NCBI GenBank assembly: GCA_028706475.1
Contig: JAQWBI010000014.1
Span: forward strand, 1 to 46,501
DNA from: Candidatus Cloacimonadota bacterium
GTDB taxonomy: Bacteria > Cloacimonadota > Cloacimonadia > Cloacimonadales > Cloacimonadaceae
DNA: 46,501 bases
Direction of reading: 5' to 3'
Shown here: positions 24,469 through 32,377 of the stretch, piece by piece
How positions within the stretch are numbered: the stretch's first letter is position 1
How the letters are laid out: each line of letters opens with the position of its first letter
Program-made: the position numbers and the translations under genes
Notes under the pieces: generated by a model
Database searches by the model: none
Told to the model about the DNA's origin: nothing
Seen by the model: only the letters and a program-made list of their open reading frames with translations

Positions 24469-25058
24469 GAGTAGAAACGCTGGATCATCTCTGAGGCACA
24501 GAGTATGTTTTCACAGATGAAATCTGGACAAAGCTTGCTACAGCTATCCAACATACTTTCAAACTCATCCTGCCCATTCCCGGTAAGCAGGAGGATGCTT
24601 TTCATAACTGCGTTTTTGGCGAAACCGATGTCTGAGGAGCGGTCGCCGATCATGAATGACTGGGAAGGATCAAATGGATGTTCACTTCGTGCCTGGCGAA
24701 ACATCCCGATTCCCGGTTTGCGGTCTTCATGATGAACGTTATAGGGTTCTACAATACCTTCTTTGTAGTAGGGAGAAAAGTATATCCCATCGGGCTTCAC
24801 TCCGCCTTCTGCCAGAAGATCCAGCATCTTCTGATGCACAGCCGCCAGTTGGTTCAGATTCAGGTATCCCCGGGCAATCCCACTTTGATTTGTTACTATA
24901 AAGATGAGAAAACCCATATCTTGCAGTATCTTCAACGCCTTTGTAGTATCAGGGTAAAGGTGATAAGCCGCGGGGTCTTTGATGTAACCGAACTTATCTG
25001 GGCTGATGGTGCCATCTCTATCCAAGAAAACGGCGCGTTTAATATCTCTTGCTATCAC
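24465..25058 (-). CDS. gmhB: HAD-IIIA phosphatase, GmhB-like heptose bisphosphatase
   Basis: 197 residues with HAD motifs FLDRDGT (nucleophile and acid Asp), TNQSGIARG and MIGDRSSDIGFAKNA. It matches D-glycero-manno-heptose 1,7-bisphosphate 7-phosphatase and histidinol-phosphatase-type proteins. Overlap with lptD argues for a role in LPS core heptose synthesis. The zinc site is lost: the position equivalent to the CPH...CDCRKP motif reads FSPYYKEG...HHEDRKP with no cysteine. It starts at a GTG 20 bases inside the lptD end with no clear ribosome site, so translational coupling is likely. The family is good, but the precise substrate is less certain. Confidence 0.78.
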   Translation of the reverse strand: MIARDIKRAVFLDRDGTISPDKFGYIKDPAAYHLYPDTTKALKILQDMGFLIFIVTNQSGIARGYLNLNQLAAVHQKMLDLLAEGGVKPDGIYFSPYYKEGIVEPYNVHHEDRKPGIGMFRQARSEHPFDPSQSFMIGDRSSDIGFAKNAVMKSILLLTGNGQDEFESMLDSCSKLCPDFICENILCASEMIQRFYS

Positions 25059-27450
25059 GGGTTTGAAACTTCAAGGCATCCGGGAATTGCGTGTTGAAGA
25101 ACACGATCCGGTAATCCCAATATTCGTTGCGTTTTGTAAAGGACAAATCCAGCTTCCAGCAGTGTAAATCCCTGGTAAGACGGATGCTTTGCGAGATAAG
25201 CTTGTTCTCTTTAACATTAAAGTAGTTCGAGTAATTCAGATTGTAGTTTTTGGTAAGATAAAGGCCGGCATTCATCCGCAGATTCTGGTTTCTGCTGTCA
25301 AACAAGCTCTTGTCCGCACTAAGGTCGTGGCTAATGTCCAGACTCCAGCTTTCAGACTTCACTGTGGCAGTGGGGTCTTCCTGTGTTTCACCGAAAGATT
25401 CGAAGCTGCGGTTTTTGAGCGCAGGAAAGTAGTCTGCATACATTGCAGTTCCGCTCAATGAGATGCCTTGGGAAAAGTACTGATTTCGTAGAGCAAGCCC
25501 GCTTTTACCGATCTCATAAGTTTTCTGCGTCATACTCAAGCGACTGTTGTAACCTATCCGAATATCGCCCAGACTAAAGCGGTCACTGGTGATGGATCCC
25601 AGATTGAAGGAACCGGGTTTGAACGCAAAGCTATGGCTGATGTCACCAAACTTATTGTCGTCTTTATATAGATTGGCAGCAATTCTGGAATCCCATGTAA
25701 ACAGGTCATTTACCTTTTTCTCCAGTTTTCCGCTGCCAAATTTGAACTGCCATTTTTGCCCCAGCGAGAAGCTAAGACTTGCTTGTTTCTTGCTCCGTCT
25801 TAGCGAAATACCGCCAAAGCCATAATAGATGTCGTTTCTGGAGTGATCCGGGATGAAGCTGAGTCCGACCGATGGAGTCATCACGTGCCTGATGGCAGAC
25901 ACGGGCAGATTCTGAAAGGTGCGCAGGCCGTAGATATTGAAATTGCCATTCAAAGAGGCTGAGTAGTCATTTCCGCGCGCTGGTTTCTTGTCGTTTTTAT
26001 CCCTGTCAAACCAGGCTTCGGCATAATCCACACTCTGCCGTAGATTTAGCCAACCCCGGTAATTGTAGCTGTTGGAAAGCCCCAGAGCGTGTTTCATGCC
26101 CATGTGATGCTCCACCAAATACCTGTCCGCATTCTCCGGATCGATAGTGTTTGCCCAGATGTAATCCTGCAGATCGGGATCGGGATCCAAAATCTGTCCG
26201 GTGTGATCCATCCGGAAATTGTAGTAGTATGAAAGATTGGAGTACCATGCATTGCTGTCCAAATGCAACAATTCATACAGAGGACGGCTGGATACGCTCC
26301 AGGTAACCGAAGGCAGGCTAAGGCTGGCGGTGTCGTTTATGAGGTCTTGACTGTAGAGGGCACCGGCATTGAAATAAGTGGATCCAATCGGCTTACGATA
26401 AGCAATGCTGGAAGAAAGCCTTTGCGCAAGGGATTCATCCACGGAGTTGCTGCTCTCCCATATCCTTTTGTTGCTTATAAAGTCCAAGGATACATCCAGA
26501 GAGGATTTTTCAGGAAGATCGTGATGATGTCCGGCTCGTACCGCCCAATCGTTTTGGATCACAGTTCCGTATGTGTTTCTCTGAAAGTCCGCGCGCAGGG
26601 ATCCGTTGTACTCGTATCGTTTCTGGTAAATAGTGGAAAAATAGCTTTTCCAGCCGGTCTTCTCCATCAAGTCCAAGCCCACAATGAAATCCGCATAATC
26701 TTTGTAAGGGTAGTAGTAAGCAAGATCGCGAATGTATTTTCCATCCACGTTATTGTAGCCAGGTTCGGGAATCAGGAAGCCCGGATGACGGCCCCGACGG
26801 ATACTCATTGTTACAAAAGGGAAGTAGAAGATAGGAAGATGGTTTACATAAGCCAGTACATGCTTCCCTACTACTTTATCCTTTTGATAGATCCGCATTT
26901 TATGGGCCCAGAACCAATAGCTGGGCTCTTCCAGATCACAGGTGGTGAAACTGCCTCCGTCGATGTCGTATATATTTGAACCGATCTTACGAATCTCATC
27001 CCCCCAGTAATAGCCATTTTCAATGTAGCTGCGACCGTAGCTTAGCATACCGGTCTGACCTCCAACATCATAGTGCACATTCTCTCCGATCAGAAGCTGG
27101 TCGCCATCCTGCATCCGGGTTCTGCCCAGAGATATTGCCCTTTCCTTCTTCAGGTCCAGGAAAAGGGAATCAGCCATGATGTGGGAAGTTCCATAATCTA
27201 TGGATGTATTGCCATACAACCAAATCTGTTCTTGCTCATAATAAGCCCGAATGCTGTCTGCAGCATAAAACAGAGAATCGATCTCGCTTGCGGGTTCCAG
27301 AGATACATCCAGACTATCTGGAGAAAAGAGTGTTCCCCGGATGTCTGAAGCAGCAGTAGCTTCGGACACGACCTCCTCTCTGCCGTTTTGAGCGGCAAGC
27401 GGGACAAATCCCAGTAACAGGCACAGTGTAAGGACTTTTGATAATATCAT
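25039..27450 (-). CDS. lptD: LptD-like outer-membrane LPS assembly protein
   Basis: 803 residues with a signal peptide (MILSKVLTLCLLLGFVPLAA). An OstA/LptA-like periplasmic beta-jellyroll spans about residues 60-200 (WLYGNTSIDYG, ADSLFLDLKK, GENVHYDV), followed by a long beta-barrel region rich in aromatic residues. The FYFPFVTMSIRRGRHPGFLIPE stretch (split here: FYFPFVTM then GRHPGFLIPEPGYNN) is typical of LptD. It would insert LPS into the outer leaflet with LptE. Cysteines are few, so the disulfide pattern of E. coli LptD is not conserved. A TTGACA at 27484-27489 (minus strand) may be the -35. The ATG has no obvious ribosome site. Confidence 0.87.
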   Translation of the reverse strand: MILSKVLTLCLLLGFVPLAAQNGREEVVSEATAASDIRGTLFSPDSLDVSLEPASEIDSLFYAADSIRAYYEQEQIWLYGNTSIDYGTSHIMADSLFLDLKKERAISLGRTRMQDGDQLLIGENVHYDVGGQTGMLSYGRSYIENGYYWGDEIRKIGSNIYDIDGGSFTTCDLEEPSYWFWAHKMRIYQKDKVVGKHVLAYVNHLPIFYFPFVTMSIRRGRHPGFLIPEPGYNNVDGKYIRDLAYYYPYKDYADFIVGLDLMEKTGWKSYFSTIYQKRYEYNGSLRADFQRNTYGTVIQNDWAVRAGHHHDLPEKSSLDVSLDFISNKRIWESSNSVDESLAQRLSSSIAYRKPIGSTYFNAGALYSQDLINDTASLSLPSVTWSVSSRPLYELLHLDSNAWYSNLSYYYNFRMDHTGQILDPDPDLQDYIWANTIDPENADRYLVEHHMGMKHALGLSNSYNYRGWLNLRQSVDYAEAWFDRDKNDKKPARGNDYSASLNGNFNIYGLRTFQNLPVSAIRHVMTPSVGLSFIPDHSRNDIYYGFGGISLRRSKKQASLSFSLGQKWQFKFGSGKLEKKVNDLFTWDSRIAANLYKDDNKFGDISHSFAFKPGSFNLGSITSDRFSLGDIRIGYNSRLSMTQKTYEIGKSGLALRNQYFSQGISLSGTAMYADYFPALKNRSFESFGETQEDPTATVKSESWSLDISHDLSADKSLFDSRNQNLRMNAGLYLTKNYNLNYSNYFNVKENKLISQSIRLTRDLHCWKLDLSFTKRNEYWDYRIVFFNTQFPDALKFQTRDSKRY

Positions 27451-27533
27451 CTATCGTAACTTAAGAAATTACTCCACCATTCATGTCAAGAAATTCCAAG
27501 TATTTGTGCATGGTCTCCACTCAACTCACGGGT

Positions 27534-28781
27534 TTATTTCCGGTACGACTCTCGCCAATGCAATTCCGGTTTTTGCAATCTGCTGTTGTACATATACTTT
27601 TCAATCTTATCCCGCAAGCTATCGTCAATCTCCTTGTTCACAGGATAGATCTTTGCGTTCAATATGCGGGAGAGCAGAGTAATCCCCGCATTCGCCACCA
27701 CATCTATACCTTCCTGAGTGCAGTGTTTTGCCTGGTCGTCTTCGCTATGGATGTAGAATAGTGCCTTCCCGCCCAATCTGGCAATGTTGATCGAGGGTAT
27801 CTCATACACGGCAAAGGGCATGCAATCGCTACTGTAAATATTCAGTATTTCCTGAAAATAGATGCCCTCTTCCCTGAGAGTACCACTCGCATAACCCATT
27901 ATCTCTTTTGTGCCCAATACCATCAGCACATTTCTACCGATAGGATCTCCAGCCAGATCGATATTGATAACCAACCGCAAGCGCTTCTGCAGTTCATCCT
28001 TATGCGCTTCCATATATGCTGTGCTGCCCAAGAGCCCCATCTCCTCTCCGGAGAACCAAATGATGCGTAGATCGCGTTTCGGTTTATGTACGGAAAAGTA
28101 CTCCGCAGCCTGCAGCAGACAGACAGAACCCGCTGCGTTATCACACGATCCATGACTTCTGGCTACGCTGTCGTAGTGCCCCACCAAAAGCGTAAGATTC
28201 TGATCTTGTCCGCTTCCCGGAATATCCAGCACAATATTGTGGGCACTGCGTTCTTCTTGATTCTGGTTGATACGAAACTCAATTTCCTGGCCATCATAAG
28301 CCTTCAGTTCTTCAGCTTGAGAATAGCTTATCATAACATGCGGCACATTATCCGTGGCATTTTGCCGATGAGCACGCACGGAAGCACTCTTGTGAGGAGC
28401 AGATATGCCGATAAGTGCCTTCACTCCGGAGCCTTCCAATAGTTCAGAGATCAATTTGCTATTGTGATAGTACATTACAATCTTGCCCTCATAAGCCCCA
28501 AGACTGTGTGGCAGGATATCCAAGTTCTCCAAGTATACCAATGCACTCTTGAGCACTACATCACTACATAGCCCAAAGGGGATAGCATCCCATCGCTTGT
28601 TTCCGGTTACGATCTCAGCCCTGCCTGCATCAAAGCTCTTTAAAGCAAATTCTTCTACGTTCGGGTGAAGATTCAGGGCTGCCAAGTAACCAGATATTAC
28701 TTCAATAGCCCTCATTTCTCCTGCACTGCCTGCTAGTCGCTCAAAATCCAACTCTTTGAGTGTGTTGTAAGATTGCATCAT
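27534..28781 (-). CDS. M28 family metallopeptidase
   Basis: 415 residues from the ATG at 28781, chosen because GGGAGG lies six bases upstream. The frame is open to 28844, across the preceding terminator. The co-catalytic two-zinc site is visible: H202-x-D204 (GHYDS), bridging D214 (SCDNAAG), E246/E247 (SGEEMGLLGS), D275 (NIDLAGD) and a late His (YIHSEDD). An insert between about residues 95 and 190 resembles a PA-like lid domain. No signal peptide is seen, so a cytoplasmic aminopeptidase is likely, which fits a peptide-fermenting lifestyle. It lies between secDF and lptD, with its own ribosome site and a terminator in front. Confidence 0.85.
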   Translation of the reverse strand: MMQSYNTLKELDFERLAGSAGEMRAIEVISGYLAALNLHPNVEEFALKSFDAGRAEIVTGNKRWDAIPFGLCSDVVLKSALVYLENLDILPHSLGAYEGKIVMYYHNSKLISELLEGSGVKALIGISAPHKSASVRAHRQNATDNVPHVMISYSQAEELKAYDGQEIEFRINQNQEERSAHNIVLDIPGSGQDQNLTLLVGHYDSVARSHGSCDNAAGSVCLLQAAEYFSVHKPKRDLRIIWFSGEEMGLLGSTAYMEAHKDELQKRLRLVINIDLAGDPIGRNVLMVLGTKEIMGYASGTLREEGIYFQEILNIYSSDCMPFAVYEIPSINIARLGGKALFYIHSEDDQAKHCTQEGIDVVANAGITLLSRILNAKIYPVNKEIDDSLRDKIEKYMYNSRLQKPELHWRESYRK

Positions 28782-28842
28782 CTTGTTCCTCCCTGATCCT
28801 GAATAACATATCACAAAGCCTGGCATGCATATTCTGTCAATC

Positions 28843-28870
28843 AAAAAACCCGGGACATGCCCGGGTTCTT
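28843..28870 (-). terminator. Intrinsic terminator of secDF
   Basis: On the minus strand AACCCGGG, a short loop and CCCGGGTTTTTT form a GC-rich stem with a T-run, 25 bases after the secF stop. It separates secDF from the M28 peptidase gene. Confidence 0.85.
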
Positions 28871-28894
28871 ACGTATATCTCGCGTATATTATTG

Positions 28895-29875
28895 TTATTT
28901 TCTTTTGCTTAGCTTCTGAGCAGCTTTCTTTTCTTTGTGAGCTAGTTTTGTGAAATCCACGATCAAACTGCTTGCAACAAAGATTGTGGAATAAGTACCG
29001 ACTACCACGCCAATGCACATCGCAAGAGCGAAATCATGCAAGACCTGTCCACCAAAGAGGTACAGCGACAAGGTAGCAATGAAGGTCGTTAATGCGGTGA
29101 TGATGGTACGGGATAAAGTCTCATTAATAGCATCGTTGATAATGACTTCCAAGGGATCTTTGCGACGTATCTTGAGATCCTCCCGGACTCGGTCAAAGAT
29201 CACGATTGTATCGTTGATGCTATAACCCACGATAGTAAGCAGTGCGGCTATGATCTGGACAGATATCTCTTTGCCAGTGAGGGCAAACACACCGATTACG
29301 ATCAACACATCATGCGCCAAGGCAACGATCGCCATTATTCCAAAGATCAGTTCAAAACGGAACCAAATGAAGATGATCATAAAAATCAATGATATTCCGA
29401 TCGCCATCAAAGCATTGGTACGTAATTCACCGCCAACCTTGGGGCCCACTTCGTAGATCTCAGCGATAACGTCACGATTGAGATCTCTGCCTACCACATG
29501 TTCAGGGAAATTTTCGTTGATCAGATCGATAATCTCGGTCTTGGTATCTGTAGCTGCACCATCCTCGCTTTGGCGACTCTTGATCTTGATCATGAATGTG
29601 GCATCTTCCACTGAGCCAACATGCTGAATCTCAGCTTCGGGATATCCATTGATTTTCAAAACATTACGTAAATCGTCGATTTGTACGGGTTCCACAGAAG
29701 CGCTGGCAGCCTTCAGATTTACTTTTGCTGCCACACCGCTGGAAAATTCGATGCTCCAATTCAAGCCACGCACAAATAAACCAATGAGCGAAGCAAGGAT
29801 GACAATGATGGAAATCGTATAAGCGATCTTCCTCATTCTGATGAAGGGGATGTTGGTTTTTGTAAGAAATCTCAT
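28895..29875 (-). CDS. secF: Protein translocase subunit SecF
   Basis: 326 residues. It is an RND-type partner of SecD that uses the proton or sodium gradient to pull exported proteins through SecYEG. A first membrane helix (about 16-36) is followed by a periplasmic loop and five more helices with the signatures EVGPKVGGELR, ALAHDVLIVIG and GYSINDTIVIFDRVRE. A basic tail (KLAHKEKKAAQKLSKRK) ends it. TAAGGAGAG precedes the ATG, ten bases after the secD gene. Confidence 0.95.
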   Translation of the reverse strand: MRFLTKTNIPFIRMRKIAYTISIIVILASLIGLFVRGLNWSIEFSSGVAAKVNLKAASASVEPVQIDDLRNVLKINGYPEAEIQHVGSVEDATFMIKIKSRQSEDGAATDTKTEIIDLINENFPEHVVGRDLNRDVIAEIYEVGPKVGGELRTNALMAIGISLIFMIIFIWFRFELIFGIMAIVALAHDVLIVIGVFALTGKEISVQIIAALLTIVGYSINDTIVIFDRVREDLKIRRKDPLEVIINDAINETLSRTIITALTTFIATLSLYLFGGQVLHDFALAMCIGVVVGTYSTIFVASSLIVDFTKLAHKEKKAAQKLSKRK

Positions 29876-29885
29876 CGTTCTCTCC

Positions 29886-31472
29886 TTAGATGCTCAGTTT
29901 CTTTGTGGAACCGGTCAACACGAAGGTATCAAACAATGACCGTAAAAAGACCAACGCACAGAACATGGAACCGACGATACCTATGGCAAGGGTTACCGCA
30001 AAGCCGCGAACAGGACCTGTACCAAATTGGAAAAGCACCGCAGCTGCAATCAATGTGGTGAGATTCGAATCCCACACAGTAATGGCTGCCCGGTTGTAGC
30101 CAGCGTCAACCGCAGAACGAGGGGTTTTACCTGTATCTAATTCTTCACGAACACGTTCAAATATAAGTACGTTTGCGTCCACTGCCATACCGATGGTGAG
30201 GATCATTCCGGCAATTCCGGGAAGAGTAAGGGTGCCACCAAATGCGATTAGCATAGCCAAGATGAAGCCCATGTTGAACACAAGGGTAAAGTCTGTCATT
30301 AGACCGCCAACCTTGTAATATACCAGCATAAACAGCATAACTATGCCTAAACCAATGAGGCCTGCCATGGATCCGCTTTTTATGCTGTCTGAACCCAATG
30401 TTGCACCAATAATAGAGGTGGATACGGGAGAAATGGGAGCTATCAGGTTTCCGGTATTGAGCACAATAGCCAGTTCGGTTGCTTCAGCAGAAGAGAATCT
30501 TCCTGTGATCTGAGCTCTGCCGCCGGCAATTCGTTCCTGGATGTTGGGAGCAGAATAAACTACGTTGTCCAAAACGATAGCAAGGCGTTTCCCGATGTTG
30601 TCCGCTGTTACGCGTTCAAACTTTCTGGCACCTTCACGCTTCAACTCAATGGAGACATAGGGCTTGTTCGCAACCCGCGGATCTGTGGATGTGGAAGAGC
30701 CATATTCAACCTTCGCTCTGGACAGATCATTTCCAGAAAGCTCTACCGCACTGGAAAGCACATGCAGTACTCTATCCGCTCTGGGATTCGCTGAATCAGC
30801 GCGTTCAAGAGATATCTGCCAGCCGGCGGGAACCATTTGTTGAAAGAGTGAATCCGCCACTAGATCTTGCATCAGGCGAATACTGTCGTACTGCACTTCG
30901 TAATCCATCTCACCTAGGCGTATCAGGCTGCTGAAAACACCGCTTGAAGGTGATGAAATACCTAAAGTATCGCTGTCTGCCATTATATCTTTATCAAGCT
31001 TATCAAGTTCTGCCAGAGCAGGGAATTTATCCAAGTTTGCGCTGATGTTGCTGTCTATAATATCCAAAACGCGTTTGGCTTCATCCGATTGAGCTACAAC
31101 TTTGAATTCCAACATTGCAGTTTGTTGAATTAGGTTCTCTGCTGCTTCAAAGTCGCTTACTCCGGGAAGTTGGACCATAATCCGGTTATCACCAAGCTTT
31201 TGAATAGACGGCTCAGCAACTCCAAATTGATCAATACGTTCACGGATGATCTTGATGTTTTGATCTACCGCACCACGTGCATCAGCAGCGGAAAGAGCGG
31301 AAGTATCCACTTCCAGCAGGATCTGCATGCCACCTCTGAGATCCAGCCCGAGTTTCAGCTTGTGCTTTGCCCACCACTCCGGCAGATTCGGAATCGCCAT
31401 AGGAGCCAGATAAAATGCTGTTATGCATATGAATATGATTATTGAAAGACCGCGCCAGGAAAACTTCTTCAT
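29886..31472 (-). CDS. secD: Protein translocase subunit SecD
   Basis: 528 residues. The N-terminal helix is followed by the family motif GLDLRGGMQILLEVD (about residue 41), a periplasmic P1 domain of about 300 residues, and a C-terminal six-helix bundle region with GTLTLPGIAGMILTIGMAVD and NVLIFERVREEL. It works with SecF in inner-membrane protein export. It is the first gene of the secDF unit, with GGGAG before its ATG. The upstream region contains an AAATCGTC/GACGATTT hairpin (31581-31603) and a TTGACG hexamer that may be part of the promoter. Confidence 0.95.
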   Translation of the reverse strand: MKKFSWRGLSIIIFICITAFYLAPMAIPNLPEWWAKHKLKLGLDLRGGMQILLEVDTSALSAADARGAVDQNIKIIRERIDQFGVAEPSIQKLGDNRIMVQLPGVSDFEAAENLIQQTAMLEFKVVAQSDEAKRVLDIIDSNISANLDKFPALAELDKLDKDIMADSDTLGISSPSSGVFSSLIRLGEMDYEVQYDSIRLMQDLVADSLFQQMVPAGWQISLERADSANPRADRVLHVLSSAVELSGNDLSRAKVEYGSSTSTDPRVANKPYVSIELKREGARKFERVTADNIGKRLAIVLDNVVYSAPNIQERIAGGRAQITGRFSSAEATELAIVLNTGNLIAPISPVSTSIIGATLGSDSIKSGSMAGLIGLGIVMLFMLVYYKVGGLMTDFTLVFNMGFILAMLIAFGGTLTLPGIAGMILTIGMAVDANVLIFERVREELDTGKTPRSAVDAGYNRAAITVWDSNLTTLIAAAVLFQFGTGPVRGFAVTLAIGIVGSMFCALVFLRSLFDTFVLTGSTKKLSI

Positions 31473-31869
31473 TGGCTTTTGCTCCCTTATTTAGTTATTT
31501 TCTATCTTTAAAAACGTTATTTGATCCAAAAGTCTGATTGGTCTCTATCCGTCAAGTGCTTTTTTCTCGGCAACTCTATGAAATCGTCATAGCTTGACGA
31601 TTTACAGGATATGCTAAACTCATAACATAAATCTAATAACTCGTCAAGGTACGATTATCGTTTTGCTGCTGGGCTGCCAAACTCCAATTTGCCTGATAAT
31701 CTACCAAACGGTTCAAGAGCTTTATTCCTCCTCTGGATTATCTATACTTGAACCTGATATCATCGGGTTATCATCGAGTGAACACAGGATGATAACACCT
31801 TGATATCAGCTTCAACACTGGATCGAACAAAGGGGAAGATAAAAATGACTCAAAAGCTCCCTTCGGTCG
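31473..31869. other. Intergenic region upstream of secD
   Basis: No gene. It contains a perfect 8-bp hairpin (31581-31603) and palindromic repeat C. The secD promoter must lie at the left end. No convincing -10 element could be assigned. Confidence 0.5.
31723..31840. repeat. Palindromic intergenic repeat, copy C
   Basis: The reverse complement aligns along its length with copy A: GAAGCTGATATCAAGG, GTGTTCACTCGATGATAA and CCGATGATATCAGGTTC correspond to A's left arm, centre and right arm. The element itself is an imperfect palindrome (CTGATATCATCGGGTTATCAT / GGATGATAACACCTTGATATCAG). Confidence 0.7.
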
Positions 31870-32043
31870 CTATGGCATTTCGTAGGTTACCACACCAAGC
31901 TTGACTCTAGTATCAACATCCTTTCCCATGAGCATATTGTAGACATTGGCATACTGCTCAGGAATACCGATATCACAAGGATAACATAGACTGGATGGCC
32001 GAGTGGAACTTGCCTCAATTATCGTTTTAGATTTAGATCGGGA
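31870..32043 (-). pseudogene. C-terminal remnant of an unrecognised gene
   Basis: The minus strand is open for 57 codons to a TAG at 31870-31872, with protein-like sequence (CDIGIPEQYANVYNMLMGKD, then VDTRVKLGVVTYEMP). There is no start codon with a ribosome site, and the frame is closed upstream by a TAA at 32044-32046, 23 bases below the DUF3467 stop. The best reading is the tail of a gene whose front was deleted. The parent family was not recognised. It could also be an open frame by chance. Confidence 0.35.
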
Positions 32044-32068
32044 TTAGCTTCACACAAAGCATTATGGA

Positions 32069-32374
32069 TCAAGTGGTTTTGAAGCCTACGGCTTTATTCT
32101 CTCCCTGGCCTTGCACCTTGATCTCGCCAAATTGATTCTCAAAGCTGTTGATGTTCTTTTCCAAAAGCTGTAGCAGTTGCTTGGCATGCATTGGGGTCAT
32201 TACCACTCTGGAATAGATGCGGGCATCCGGCAATCCCGGCAGGATTCTTCCGCAGTCCATAATGAATTCTGAGGGGGAGTTTGTGATCATAAAGAAATTT
32301 GCATAGGTACCTTCACCTACTTTTTCGTCCAGCTTGATGTTAAGTTGTTTTTGAGGGGGATTTGGATTTGACAT
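32069..32374 (-). CDS. DUF3467 domain protein
   Basis: 101 residues covering a whole DUF3467 domain: the opening KLDEKVGEGTYANFFMIT, then EFIMDCGRILPGLPDA and SRVVMTPMHAKQLLQLLEKN. The function of the family is unknown to me. It is small, cytoplasmic and common in Bacteroidota-like genomes. A CAAGGAG ribosome site precedes the ATG, and it starts three bases after the helicase stop, so it is the last gene of the ftsY-helicase-DUF3467 unit. Confidence 0.85.
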   Translation of the reverse strand: MSNPNPPQKQLNIKLDEKVGEGTYANFFMITNSPSEFIMDCGRILPGLPDARIYSRVVMTPMHAKQLLQLLEKNINSFENQFGEIKVQGQGENKAVGFKTT

Positions 32375-32377
32375 GTC

